Below are positions 42,079 to 51,480 of a DNA stretch of 64,000 bases, piece after piece. The position numbers were made by a program, and so were the translations under genes. This DNA is from UBA2882 sp051877575 (GTDB taxonomy: Bacteria; Bacillota; Clostridia; Lachnospirales; Lachnospiraceae). The notes below the pieces were generated by a model, which was given only the letters and a program-made list of their open reading frames with translations, made no database searches and had not been told where the DNA came from. The stretch lies in NCBI GenBank assembly GCA_051877575.1, contig JBJEJA010000035.1, positions 1-64,000 of the forward strand. The letters are read 5' to 3'. How positions within the stretch are numbered: position 1 is the first letter of the stretch; each line of letters opens with the position of its first letter.

Positions 42079-43248
42079 TTATTTCTTCTCTTTCTTGGAC
42101 AATACATCAAAGATAATCGCAACCAAAAGGACTATTCCTTTTACCACCTTCTGGTAGTTTGCTTCCATACCCATGATACTCATACCCTGGTTGATAACAC
42201 CCATCAGGATAGCACCGATAACTACACCAAAGACATTGCCTTCACCACCGTATGCGGATGCACCGCCGATGAAGCAGGCTGCAATGGCATCCATTTCATA
42301 GCCCTGACCGAAGGTAGGCTGTGCATTACCCGCTCTTGCAACAGTAAGAATACCTGCAAGACCGGCCATCAGGCCCATGTTAACATATGCGAAGAAGTAA
42401 ACTCTCTTCGGATTAACACCGGAAAGTCTGGTCGCTTTTTCATTACCGCCTACGGCATACAGATAACGACCCATTGTTGTTTTGGTTGTAACATATGAGT
42501 AAATCAACAATACCAACACGATCCAGATCAAGGTCGTAGGAATTCCTTTGTATTTGGATAATTTATAAAATACCCAGATAATAACAGCACCGACAATTGC
42601 AATATTGATCAGCATCGTCGCAAGGGATGATACCTGATAGCCTTTTGCTTTTGCACTGATTCTGTTTCTGAAAACTACGATTGCATAAATCGCAGCGATG
42701 ACAATACCTGCCAATAAACAGGTAACATTCATGGAACCGTTTCCAAAAAAGTCAGGTATGTAGCAGTCAGCACCACCACCAAATACATTTAAGAAAGTCG
42801 TATTGTTGATGCCGACGGTCAATCCCTGTAATACAACGTTGGATAAACCACGGAACACATACATACCCGCCAAAGTGGCGATAAAGGGAGGTACCTTTAC
42901 ATAGGCAATCCAGAAGCCCTGCCAGATACCAACCAGAAGACCACCGATCAGCATAATAATAACCGCTACCCATACATTGATGCTCTTTGACATCAGGACA
43001 GCACCGATACCGCCGATAAAGCAGACAACAGAACCGCATGCCAGATCGATGTTACCACCGGTCAGGATACATAACAGCATACCTGCTGCCAGCACAAACA
43101 CATAAGCATTCTGCGAAATCAGGTTATTAATATTCTGCGGATATAAAATCTTGCCGTCTGTTTGCCACCAGAAGAAAGCGGCAATGACAATAAGGGCAAA
43201 GACCATCGTATATTTTTTTAAGATATCAGAAACTTTGACTTTATCCAT
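42079..43248 (-). CDS. mmsB: Multiple-sugar ABC transporter permease, first copy
   Basis: 389 residues, same family and same length as the downstream copy. Matching blocks include GMLLCILTGGNIDLACGSVV, YVKVPPFIATLAGMYVFRG, YAVGGNEKATRLSGV and GYEMDAIAACFIGGASAYGG. It starts two bases after the ATPase stop. Most ChvE/MmsAB systems have one permease gene; a tandem pair suggests a heterodimeric channel. Confidence 0.93.
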   Translation of the reverse strand: MDKVKVSDILKKYTMVFALIVIAAFFWWQTDGKILYPQNINNLISQNAYVFVLAAGMLLCILTGGNIDLACGSVVCFIGGIGAVLMSKSINVWVAVIIMLIGGLLVGIWQGFWIAYVKVPPFIATLAGMYVFRGLSNVVLQGLTVGINNTTFLNVFGGGADCYIPDFFGNGSMNVTCLLAGIVIAAIYAIVVFRNRISAKAKGYQVSSLATMLINIAIVGAVIIWVFYKLSKYKGIPTTLIWIVLVLLIYSYVTTKTTMGRYLYAVGGNEKATRLSGVNPKRVYFFAYVNMGLMAGLAGILTVARAGNAQPTFGQGYEMDAIAACFIGGASAYGGEGNVFGVVIGAILMGVINQGMSIMGMEANYQKVVKGIVLLVAIIFDVLSKKEKK

Positions 43249-43250
43249 CT

Positions 43251-44789
43251 TTACTCGCTCCTTCCCGATTGTAATATGCTTGCCATAATATTTACCTGTG
43301 TCGCCTCACTCGCCTGCATTTCGCCGACGATCTTGGACTCGTTCATAATATAGATACGGTCACTCATACCGATAACCTCCGGCAACTCGGAAGAAATCAT
43401 GATAACGGATTTGCCCGCTGCAACCAGGTCATTGATGATACAGTAGATCTCATATTTGGCGCCTACGTCAATACCTCTGGTAGGTTCATCCAAAATCAGC
43501 ACATCCGGATCCGTAAACATCCATTTTGCAAGCAGTACTTTCTGCTGATTACCACCGCTTAAGTTACCCACATTCTGTTCAACGGACGGCGTCTTTGTTT
43601 TTAATTTGTCTTTATATTCCACTGCAACCTGATACTCTTTATCCACATCGATGATGTTGTGGTTGCTTACACCCGCCATATTGGCAAGAGATGTATTAAC
43701 GCGGATCGGATTGCTCAATACCAGACCGTTTCCTTTTCTGTCTTCGGTAACGTAAGCAATCTTTGCATTGATGGCATCTCTGGGGCTCTTCAAAACGACT
43801 TCTTTCCCGTTGAGCTTTAATGTTCCGGAAATGTTCGTACCATAGGAACGACCGAAAATACTCATGGCAAGCTCGGTACGTCCTGCACCCATCAAACCAT
43901 AAATACCGACAACCTCTCCTTTATGTACATTCAGATTAACATCGGATACAACCTTGCGTTCCGGATATAAAGGATGGTAAACAGTCCAGTTTTCCACCTC
44001 CATATTCATCTCGCCGATCTTAACATCATGTCGTTTCGGGAAACGATCTGTAATCTCACGGCCAACCATTCCTTTGATGATCCTATCCTCATTGATTTCC
44101 ATTGTATGGCAATCCATCGTCTCGATCGTAGAACCATCACGGACAACCGTAATTTTATCTGCTACATATACAACCTCATTTAATTTATGAGTGATAATGA
44201 TCATTGTCATGCCTTGCTTTTTGAACTCCAGCATCAGATCCAAAAGGGCTTTGGAATCTGTCTCATTCAGGGAAGAGGTCGGCTCATCCAGGATCAACAG
44301 TTTTGCTTTCTTGGCAAGCGCCTTTGCAATTTCTACCAGCTGCTGTTTACCTGTACCGATTTCCTTAACCAGAGTTCTGGAGGACTCGGAAAGTCCTACC
44401 ATTTTTAAATATTTATCAGCTTCAGCATATGTTTCATTCCAGTTAATGGCATTCTTTTTACCACGTTCATTGCCCAAAAACATGTTTTCGCCAATGGACA
44501 TCTGGGGAACCAGCGCTAATTCCTGGTGAATAATAACGATGCCTTTTTCTTCGGAATCCTTAATTTTATGGAACTGACAGATCTGTCCATCATATATGAT
44601 GTCACCTTCGTATGTTCCGTAAGGGTAAATACCACTCAATACATTCATCAACGTGGATTTACCTGCACCATTCTCTCCTACCAGTGCGTGGATTTCTCCT
44701 TCTTCAACCTGCAAATTTACATTGTCCAAAGCTTTTACACCGGGGAAGGTTTTGGTGATGTTTTTCATTTCAAGTAATACCTTTGCCAA
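43251..44789 (-). CDS. mmsA: Multiple-sugar ABC transporter ATP-binding protein
   Basis: 512 residues with two ABC domains. The first has Walker A GENGAGKSTLMNV and LILDEPTSSL; the second, from about residue 265, has the degenerate GLMGAGRTELAMS but a full signature LSGGNQQKVLLAKW and LILDEPTRGIDVG. This two-domain layout is that of RbsA/XylG/MmsA. It energises uptake by the two permeases. A hairpin and 140 bases separate it from the binding-protein gene. Confidence 0.95.
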   Translation of the reverse strand: MAKVLLEMKNITKTFPGVKALDNVNLQVEEGEIHALVGENGAGKSTLMNVLSGIYPYGTYEGDIIYDGQICQFHKIKDSEEKGIVIIHQELALVPQMSIGENMFLGNERGKKNAINWNETYAEADKYLKMVGLSESSRTLVKEIGTGKQQLVEIAKALAKKAKLLILDEPTSSLNETDSKALLDLMLEFKKQGMTMIIITHKLNEVVYVADKITVVRDGSTIETMDCHTMEINEDRIIKGMVGREITDRFPKRHDVKIGEMNMEVENWTVYHPLYPERKVVSDVNLNVHKGEVVGIYGLMGAGRTELAMSIFGRSYGTNISGTLKLNGKEVVLKSPRDAINAKIAYVTEDRKGNGLVLSNPIRVNTSLANMAGVSNHNIIDVDKEYQVAVEYKDKLKTKTPSVEQNVGNLSGGNQQKVLLAKWMFTDPDVLILDEPTRGIDVGAKYEIYCIINDLVAAGKSVIMISSELPEVIGMSDRIYIMNESKIVGEMQASEATQVNIMASILQSGRSE

Positions 44790-44874
44790 ACGTATCCCTC
44801 CAATCTAAAGAATCTCTCATAGTTTCCATTTTGCTTCAAAATATAACTTGTTCCGACTGCTTTACTAGAATAAA

Positions 44875-44896
44875 CAGGCGGGTAAGTACCCGCCTG
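44875..44896 (-). terminator. Intra-operon hairpin between chvE and mmsA
   Basis: CAGGCGGGTA/TACCCGCCTG, ten pairs with AG loop (partly folded), followed on the minus strand by TTTATTC. Such a partial terminator would give more binding protein than transporter. Confidence 0.75.
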
Positions 44897-44930
44897 CATA
44901 TTTATTGATTTTACCGAGTTTCCTCCGGTA

Positions 44931-46034
44931 TTACTGAAGGTCTCCTTCGGTATAGTATCCGGAGTCGATCAACAGTTCTTTGTAGTTGTTAACATCTGCG
45001 AATACAGGAGCGCAAAGGTAAGAAGGAATAACACCTGTACCATTGTCATATGTCTCTGTATCGTTAACATCAACTTCTTCACCGTTTAAGATCTGACCTA
45101 CCATCTTAACAACCTGGCTTGCAAGAGTACGTGTATCTTTGAATACGGACATGGACTGTTTTCCTGCGATCATGTTCTTTACGTTCTCAATATCACAGTC
45201 CTGACCTGTTACGATAGGATAGCTTCCGTTGTAGTTAGCTGCTAAAGCGTTCTCTACACCAAGTGCTGTAGAGTCATTGGAGCAAAGCCATACATCTACG
45301 TTTGTACCGTCAGCATAGTAAGAAGAAAGAATGTTCTCTGCTCTGGACTGTGCTGTTTCTGTTGCCCATGTAGGAGTAGCGGTCTCATCGAAAGATGTCT
45401 GTCCGGAAACAACTACCAGCTTGCCGGATTCGATGTAAGGATTTAATACATCCATGGCACCGTTGTAGAAGTAACCTGCGTTGTTATCACCGGGATCACC
45501 TGCTGTAATCTCAAGGTTGAAAGGACCTGCTGCATTCTCAAGGTCTAAAGTATCAACAATGTACTGACCCTGAACAGTACCTACCTGATAGTTATCAAAT
45601 GTTGCGTAGTAAGAAACTGCATCGGAGTTCATTAACAGACGGTCATAAGCGATTACAGGGATACCTGCATCTTTTGCCATGTCAAGTGCTTCACCGAGTG
45701 AAGATCCTTCGATTGCTGCGATAACCAGTACATCAGCTCCGCTGGAGATCATGTTCTCAATCTGGGAAACCTGTGTCTGAACATCGTTGGAAGCAAACTG
45801 AAGGTCTACTTCATAGCCTGCTGCCTTTAATTCTGCTTCCATGTTGGAGCCGTCCTGATTCCATCTCTGTAAGTCTTTTGTCGGCATGGAAACACCAACT
45901 CTTGTTCCGTTGGAAGCTGCTGCTTCTGTCTCTGCACCTGCTTCAGCGCCGGTAGCGGCATCGCTTCCGCATCCAACCAGCATAGAAGCTACTAATGCGA
46001 CACTGAGTAATGCGCTAAGTAATTTCTTTCTCAT
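44931..46034 (-). CDS. chvE: ChvE-like multiple-sugar-binding lipoprotein
   Basis: 367 residues. Lipobox SMLVGCGSD at about residue 22. The mature part tracks ChvE closely: GVSMPTKDLQRWNQDG, ASNDVQTQVSQIENMI, VIAYDRLLMNSDAVSYYATF, GDPGDNNAGYFYNGAMDVL, SGQDC (as TGQDC) and the end SGYYTEGDLQ. Family members bind glucose, galactose, xylose or arabinose. It is the main solute receptor for MmsA and the MmsB pair. Strong ribosome site GGGAGG; an extended -10 sequence lies about 75 bases upstream. Confidence 0.94.
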   Translation of the reverse strand: MRKKLLSALLSVALVASMLVGCGSDAATGAEAGAETEAAASNGTRVGVSMPTKDLQRWNQDGSNMEAELKAAGYEVDLQFASNDVQTQVSQIENMISSGADVLVIAAIEGSSLGEALDMAKDAGIPVIAYDRLLMNSDAVSYYATFDNYQVGTVQGQYIVDTLDLENAAGPFNLEITAGDPGDNNAGYFYNGAMDVLNPYIESGKLVVVSGQTSFDETATPTWATETAQSRAENILSSYYADGTNVDVWLCSNDSTALGVENALAANYNGSYPIVTGQDCDIENVKNMIAGKQSMSVFKDTRTLASQVVKMVGQILNGEEVDVNDTETYDNGTGVIPSYLCAPVFADVNNYKELLIDSGYYTEGDLQ

Positions 46035-46104
46035 TTTAGAAATCCTCCCTTATTTAATTATATAGTCTATCTCGCGGAAGTTTTTATTACCTCCTCGTTA
46101 CGTA

Positions 46105-46115
46105 CTCAATATAAC
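46105..46115 (-). promoter_or_regulatory. Extended -10 promoter of chvE
   Basis: Minus-strand TGTTATATT, an extended -10. The gap from 46035 to 46241 holds otherwise only two AGGAGG-like motifs, one close to the chvE start. Confidence 0.4.
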
Positions 46116-46241
46116 ACAGGTCAAATAGTAAATGTTTGCGAATTTCTGTATTTTTTTAATAGCGTGCACGAGCAAATTTTTCTTCTTTAGCATTTTTTTG
46201 TCTCTTGCTTCGGAAATGGCAATTTTTTGCTAGTCCTTTTT

Positions 46242-47309
46242 TCATCTTTCAACGATATTCAAATATACTTCATCCCTCAAATGAAAACCGCTTTCTATGA
46301 TAACTTCATCCATATTGCCGGCATTCACGGCAATGGGCTCAAGCACAATACTGGGAATATCATAGGTTCCGTCGGAGGTCGTCCCGTTGATCCCGGCAAC
46401 CGGTTCTCCCTTTGCCATGGCAATGGCGCATTCCGCTGCTGCTTTTGCCTGTTTTTCCACCGGCTTGTAAACAGTCATAAGCTGTGTTCCTTCCACAATC
46501 CTTTGGCACGCTTCCAGCTCCGCATCCTGCCCCGTCACAATGATGGTTCCCGCTTTTCTTTTTTCTGCCAGCACACGAATTGCCTGGGTTGCGAGGCTGT
46601 CATTTCCGCACATAATGCCTCCTACCTCATCCAGCACTTCCGGATGCTGATAAATATAATCCGACGCATATTCCGGTTTCCAGTTGTCCGCATACATGAT
46701 ATCAACGATTTCAACCCCATTTTGATTCATTACATCCGTAAACCCTCTGTTGACCATCGTCACATTATTGTCGGATGTGGGGCCGGAAAGCATCAGCACT
46801 TTTCCGCCCGAAATTCCTTCCTCAACCATGGCCTCTCCCATCATGGTTCCAACCTTTTCATTATCAAAAGAAATATACAGATCCACATCCGCATCATGTA
46901 TCATGCGGTCATATGCAATGACGGCAATTCCCGCATCCTTTGCCTTTTGCACAACCTCTGTCAGACCGTCGGAATCAATACAGACAATTACAATAACATC
47001 CATCTGCTTTTCAATCAAATATTCTATTCTGTCAATTTGTTCCTGGGGATCGCCGTTGGCATTCTGCACATTCACTTCTGCTCCCAGTTCTTTTGCCGTG
47101 GACACGAATACATCCCGGTCTCTTTCCCAGCGTTCTATCAGATAGGAGTCAAAGCAGATCCCGATCTGGATTTTCCCGTCATCCTCTTTCACATCACTTT
47201 CTTCCTTGCTGGGTGAAGCACACGCCCAAAATCCGGCAGCCATTACAATGCAGAAAACCGCCGTTGCCAAAAGCCGAGATAACAGTTTATACCGGAACTT
47301 ATCTTTCAC
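46242..47309 (-). CDS. XylF-like sugar-binding lipoprotein
   Basis: 355 residues from GTG at 47309 (GTG at 47312 is equally possible), following AAGGAGG located inside the end of the regulator gene. Lipobox GFWACAS. The mature part resembles D-xylose-binding XylF: IGICFDSYLIERWERDRDVF, NANGDPQEQIDRIEYLI, AVIAYDRMIHDADVDLYISFDN and VTGQDAELEACQRI. The overlap with the response regulator ties it to signalling as well as uptake. Its sugar is not certain. Confidence 0.88.
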   Translation of the reverse strand: MKDKFRYKLLSRLLATAVFCIVMAAGFWACASPSKEESDVKEDDGKIQIGICFDSYLIERWERDRDVFVSTAKELGAEVNVQNANGDPQEQIDRIEYLIEKQMDVIVIVCIDSDGLTEVVQKAKDAGIAVIAYDRMIHDADVDLYISFDNEKVGTMMGEAMVEEGISGGKVLMLSGPTSDNNVTMVNRGFTDVMNQNGVEIVDIMYADNWKPEYASDYIYQHPEVLDEVGGIMCGNDSLATQAIRVLAEKRKAGTIIVTGQDAELEACQRIVEGTQLMTVYKPVEKQAKAAAECAIAMAKGEPVAGINGTTSDGTYDIPSIVLEPIAVNAGNMDEVIIESGFHLRDEVYLNIVER

Positions 47310-48906
47310 CACTTTTACCCTCCTTATATTCCGTAGGAGTAACGCCCACATTCTTTTTAAAGGTACGGCTGAAATAATTGGGATCCGCATAGCCTACCTG
47401 TGCACAGATTTCTTTCATGGAAAGCGTCGACTGCTCCAGCAGTTCCTTTGCTTTTTCTATACGGACGGCCGTTACATATTCAATAAAGTTTTCTCCTGTT
47501 TCTTCTTTAAATATTTTGCTGAAATAGTAAGGACTGATGTCCACTTCTTTGGATACGTCATCCAAGGAAATTTCCCTGCTGAAATTGGCGTTGATGTAAG
47601 CCTTTGCCTTTGCCACAACCCCGTTAGACTGCGTTTCTTTGTTATTTGCCACATCTCTGACAGCCGCATCCATTTTATCCACAAACCACGCGCGCAGTCT
47701 GTCCATATCTTTACCCATTCCCATAATGGTCGGCAGATAATCCTGGCGGGAACGGAAACGATAGGTTTTAGAGCTGCCTTCATATCCGATTTTCTCGGCC
47801 CGCAGCACAAATTCCAGCACCTTCAGTTTTACATCGCTTTCACAATCGCCGTAGTTTTCCACCATCCAGTCAAAATAACGGTTTACCGCCGAATGCTGCT
47901 GCTCGATATTCCCTTTTTCCGTTTGTTCAAATATTGCATGCTCAATTTCTACGGGATAATTCTCCTCATAGTCACAGCCTACCGGTATATCGTCCACATG
48001 CGCCACACTGCCGTCAGACTGAATCAGGGCATACAGCGCTTCATTGTAAGACTTCATGGCATCACGCAGTCTCCCCGTATGTCCGAAACCCATGCGGAAA
48101 GAAACATCCATACGGCTACGTAATTTACGCACCATCTCCCGCGCTTTGTCAATGACGGCAATTCTTTCATTATAATCCTGCTTCTCTTCTGCGGCAGGTA
48201 TGAGAACCGCTATTTTATTTGCCATGACCGAACCCATAATGCACTTAAAATATCCTCTGACAATCTCTCTCACTTCATTGTATTGATTTTGAACACGTAC
48301 GGAAGTTCCCACCACGTTGGTCATATGATTTCCCTCCTGGTTTTCTCCGAATACAATGACTCCCATGTAGCAGTAATCCTCTGTGATTTCCAAAAGGTTT
48401 TTAAAATTTTCCAGATCTTCTTCAAAATACTCCTGGAACAGCAACGTATAAATCAACCCGTTTTCAATGATTGGTACAACGGTCTCCATTTTTTCCCGGA
48501 TCATCAGATCCCGGCTCCGTTTTTCCCGTTCCTTATCAATGATCGCCATGGCACGTTTTAAGACTTCGATGATTTTGCTTTTTTCCACCGGCTTATTCAA
48601 ATATTCCAATACACCAAGGTTAATCGCCTCCTTAGCATAATCGAATTTGTCATAGGCGGACATTACGATAAAAATGGTATTCGAATTATTCTGCCTGATC
48701 TCCCGCATTGCCTCGATGCCGTTGATGCCCGGCATCTGGATATCCATAAAAGCAATATCCGGTCGAAAATGTTCTGCCAGCTCTATGACATTTCTTCCGG
48801 TTTTTGCAAACTCGATCTGACACTGTTCCCCAAATTCTTTTTCTATGATAAAACGAAGTGAATCGATCACAATCCCCTCGTCATCTGCCAGCATAATCTT
48901 ATACAT
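47299..48906 (-). CDS. YesN-like AraC-type response regulator
   Basis: 535 residues. N-terminal receiver domain with ADDEG and the phospho-acceptor Asp in DIAFMDIQMPGINGIEA, a long middle domain, and a C-terminal AraC helix-turn-helix pair (DDVSKEVDISPYYFSKIFKEE and MKEICAQVGYADPNYFSRTF). This is the YesN/LytT-type architecture. It overlaps the kinase gene by 8 bases and the XylF-like gene by about 11. Likely activates the transporter operon. Confidence 0.93.
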   Translation of the reverse strand: MYKIMLADDEGIVIDSLRFIIEKEFGEQCQIEFAKTGRNVIELAEHFRPDIAFMDIQMPGINGIEAMREIRQNNSNTIFIVMSAYDKFDYAKEAINLGVLEYLNKPVEKSKIIEVLKRAMAIIDKEREKRSRDLMIREKMETVVPIIENGLIYTLLFQEYFEEDLENFKNLLEITEDYCYMGVIVFGENQEGNHMTNVVGTSVRVQNQYNEVREIVRGYFKCIMGSVMANKIAVLIPAAEEKQDYNERIAVIDKAREMVRKLRSRMDVSFRMGFGHTGRLRDAMKSYNEALYALIQSDGSVAHVDDIPVGCDYEENYPVEIEHAIFEQTEKGNIEQQHSAVNRYFDWMVENYGDCESDVKLKVLEFVLRAEKIGYEGSSKTYRFRSRQDYLPTIMGMGKDMDRLRAWFVDKMDAAVRDVANNKETQSNGVVAKAKAYINANFSREISLDDVSKEVDISPYYFSKIFKEETGENFIEYVTAVRIEKAKELLEQSTLSMKEICAQVGYADPNYFSRTFKKNVGVTPTEYKEGKSGER

Positions 48907-50404
48907 CAGAATCCTCCTTTTCTTCTTTCAACGGAATACAAATAACGACCTGCGTTCCCTGATTGTGCCCCGGGCTGCTGATCTCAAAAACATCATCCCT
49001 GTCATAAAACAACTTTAATCTTCCTATTACGTTATCCAACCCGATACCGTTTGAAGTCCCGTTTACATCCGCCTGTTTTAACTTGGATTTCATGATCCTG
49101 TCTATTTTTTCCTGCTCTATTCCCACTCCGTTATCCCGGATACGGATATATGCATTGTCTCCTTCCCGATAGACATCCAGATCTATTCTGCCTTCCCATG
49201 CAATATCCCGGATCCCGTAATTGACGCTGTTCTCCACGATGGGCTGCAGAATCATCGACGGGATCGTCAGATGCTCCAAGGACTGATCCACATTTTTTTC
49301 ATAATGGATTTCACCCGAAAACCGCACATTTAATATGTAGATATAATTATCAATCAATTCCAGCTCTTCTCTAAGAGACACGGTATCGTGATCTTTCTTG
49401 ATGTTGTAACGGAAAAAGTCTGCCATATTCTGAATATATTCATAGGTTCTGTCCGCCCCTTCCATCATGGCAAGCTGCGCTCCCGCATTCAGCGTGTTAA
49501 ACAGAAAGTGTGGATTGATCTGAGCCTGAAGATATTTTAACTGGGCATCCTTCAGATGTGTCTCCATTTTTAATTCTTTTTCCTTGAGTACGCGCTCGTT
49601 GTCCATACTGTTTTTCAACCGCTCAATATAGTTGCGGATGCTGATGATCATCTGATTAAAGGCATTACTTACCACGCCTACCTCATCCTGAGCACTTACT
49701 TCCAAAAGGTCAACATCCAGATTGCCTCCCGCCACCTGGTTCGCAACAGACGACAGCGATTTCAATGGTTTGGTAATGTTGCGAATAACCATAACAACAA
49801 GCAGGACATTAATGAACGCAACTACCACGAAAACGACCGTGTTAACGACTTCCACATATCGCAGGGTCACGGATAATACGGAATAATTGGCAGAGTTGCT
49901 CTTGAACTGTTCATTGTTTAAGCTGCTGATATAAGTAGTGATATAACTGTATAATGTTTCCGCCTCTTCACTGTAGGCTCTGTATTTTTCTACATTTCGT
50001 CCGCGCTTTGCCTCGATGGCAAGCTCCGTTAATTCCAGATACTTTATGGACATCTCCCTGATGTTCCGTTCCATCCGCTGGGATTCGTTTCCGGTTATCT
50101 GGTCGGACAGCCTTTCAATCTGTTCCGAATAATCCTGATAGGCTTTATAATAGCCATCCATGGCATCCGTCGTCTTCGTATTCAGATAATTGGTCAACCC
50201 GCTCTGCACCTGATCCAGAGAAGCCGACAACTCATTCAGATTGATGTTGCTTACATAGATCTGATCCAAACGATGCAGCATACCGTTGATATTACGATAC
50301 ATAAACATATTCACGATCAAAATCAGAAGGGTGGTCAGGCAATATACCATTACCAGTTTGGACTGTATGGTCAGATTGGCAATTTTTTCTCTCGCTTTCA
50401 TCAT
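48899..50404 (-). CDS. YesM-like sensor histidine kinase
   Basis: 501 residues. N-terminal helix (LVMVYCLTTLLILIVNMFMY), an extracellular helical segment, second helix, HAMP domain (TKPLKSLSSVANQVAGGNL), then the His_kinase segment with phospho-His in QAQINPHFLFNTLNAG and an ATPase with IVENSVNYGI and SNGIGLDNVIGRLKLFY. This is the YesM/LytS class. It overlaps the binding-protein gene by four bases, so its extracellular part probably docks with that protein. Confidence 0.93.
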   Translation of the reverse strand: MMKAREKIANLTIQSKLVMVYCLTTLLILIVNMFMYRNINGMLHRLDQIYVSNINLNELSASLDQVQSGLTNYLNTKTTDAMDGYYKAYQDYSEQIERLSDQITGNESQRMERNIREMSIKYLELTELAIEAKRGRNVEKYRAYSEEAETLYSYITTYISSLNNEQFKSNSANYSVLSVTLRYVEVVNTVVFVVVAFINVLLVVMVIRNITKPLKSLSSVANQVAGGNLDVDLLEVSAQDEVGVVSNAFNQMIISIRNYIERLKNSMDNERVLKEKELKMETHLKDAQLKYLQAQINPHFLFNTLNAGAQLAMMEGADRTYEYIQNMADFFRYNIKKDHDTVSLREELELIDNYIYILNVRFSGEIHYEKNVDQSLEHLTIPSMILQPIVENSVNYGIRDIAWEGRIDLDVYREGDNAYIRIRDNGVGIEQEKIDRIMKSKLKQADVNGTSNGIGLDNVIGRLKLFYDRDDVFEISSPGHNQGTQVVICIPLKEEKEDSDV

Positions 50405-51480
50405 TCCTCTCCTCCCAGATAGTCGTCCACATTGGCTTTGTTGACCACATAAGTATCAACGGTAAAATATTCGCTGACATACCCTGTATCCAGATATTCC
50501 GAAAGCGCAGTTGCACAGTACTGTCCCATCTGATTCGCATCCATGGAAACAGTGGAATAAATAACCTCTCTGTCTATTCCGTTTAAGATTGTTTCCGAAT
50601 CGTAATAACCGATAATATTGGTAATGCCTACTTTGTTATAATCAATAACCGCCTGATATGCACAGGAAGTATGAATCTCATTCAGACAAATCAATACATC
50701 CGGAACATCTGCTTTTCCCATAAAAATATCTCGAATAGCTTCCTCTGCGGCAAAGGCACCCAGATCGTCTATCGGATAAGTCTCTAACAGAATTTGACTT
50801 TCCAATTGCTCATCTTTTGCAATCTCCTCCCTGATGCCGGACATCAGAAGATTCTGCCCGTTTCCGTCCTTCTCCTGACTGGTCAAAACCATGATCCTCA
50901 GCTTCCCGTCTTCCTCTTCTTGGTTATGCTCCCGGCTCTCAAGGATATCTTTGACCAACTGGCAGGTCTGCCTGCCATAAGTCTGACCCAGATCATAACG
51001 GCTGATACCCACAAAGCTGATACGCTCGCTGTCACTGACATCCTGACTGACCACAACTACGGGAATCCCATTTTCCTTTGCCTTTTCAATTTCATTCCGC
51101 AGAGGCAGGCTGTCCACACCTTCCACGATGATCCCATCCACCTGGGACGCAATCGCAATCTCCATCCGTTCTTCCACAGAATATTCCGCTCCCAGATCTC
51201 CGGCAAAAAGCTCCACATAATTGCCCGCAGTCTCTCCACCCTGCTTTGCCCCGGCATATACCTCCTGCCAGAAATCGGCTTTGTCATTGCTCGTTATCAT
51301 GGCAAAATATTTATTATATTCTTCATATGCCTGATTGCTTTCCACCGGTTCCAGTTCATTCATCTGCAACTTAAACACGGCTATTCCGCTCAGCGTCACG
51401 AGGATCATCAGACTCAGCAACGTAAACGTAGTTACGGCAAATGCACTTTTATGTATCCCGCTTTTTTCCCTATCTTTCAT
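50401..51480 (-). CDS. Membrane-anchored sugar-binding sensor protein
   Basis: 359 residues from the ATG at 51480; a GTG seven codons earlier is an alternative, and neither has a strong ribosome site. One N-terminal helix (FAVTTFTLLSLMILVTLSGIA) without lipobox, then a periplasmic-binding-protein fold: FAMITSNDKADFWQEVYAGA, IASQVDGIIVEGVDSL, GIPVVVVSQDVSDSERISFVG and DVLICLNE. It directly precedes a YesM kinase. The same order, binding protein-kinase-regulator, is known from the XylFII-LytST xylose sensor of Clostridium beijerinckii. A role as sugar co-receptor is inferred. Confidence 0.85.
   Translation of the reverse strand: MKDREKSGIHKSAFAVTTFTLLSLMILVTLSGIAVFKLQMNELEPVESNQAYEEYNKYFAMITSNDKADFWQEVYAGAKQGGETAGNYVELFAGDLGAEYSVEERMEIAIASQVDGIIVEGVDSLPLRNEIEKAKENGIPVVVVSQDVSDSERISFVGISRYDLGQTYGRQTCQLVKDILESREHNQEEEDGKLRIMVLTSQEKDGNGQNLLMSGIREEIAKDEQLESQILLETYPIDDLGAFAAEEAIRDIFMGKADVPDVLICLNEIHTSCAYQAVIDYNKVGITNIIGYYDSETILNGIDREVIYSTVSMDANQMGQYCATALSEYLDTGYVSEYFTVDTYVVNKANVDDYLGGEE

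Noticed and set aside
46120..46145. Possible CcpA cre box near TGTTTGCGAATTTC upstream of chvE
   Set aside because: The centre CG is present but too few flanking positions fit and symmetry is poor.
47206..48123. 305-codon plus-strand frame opposite the YesN-like regulator
   Set aside because: Antisense shadow; the regulator has both receiver and AraC domains intact.
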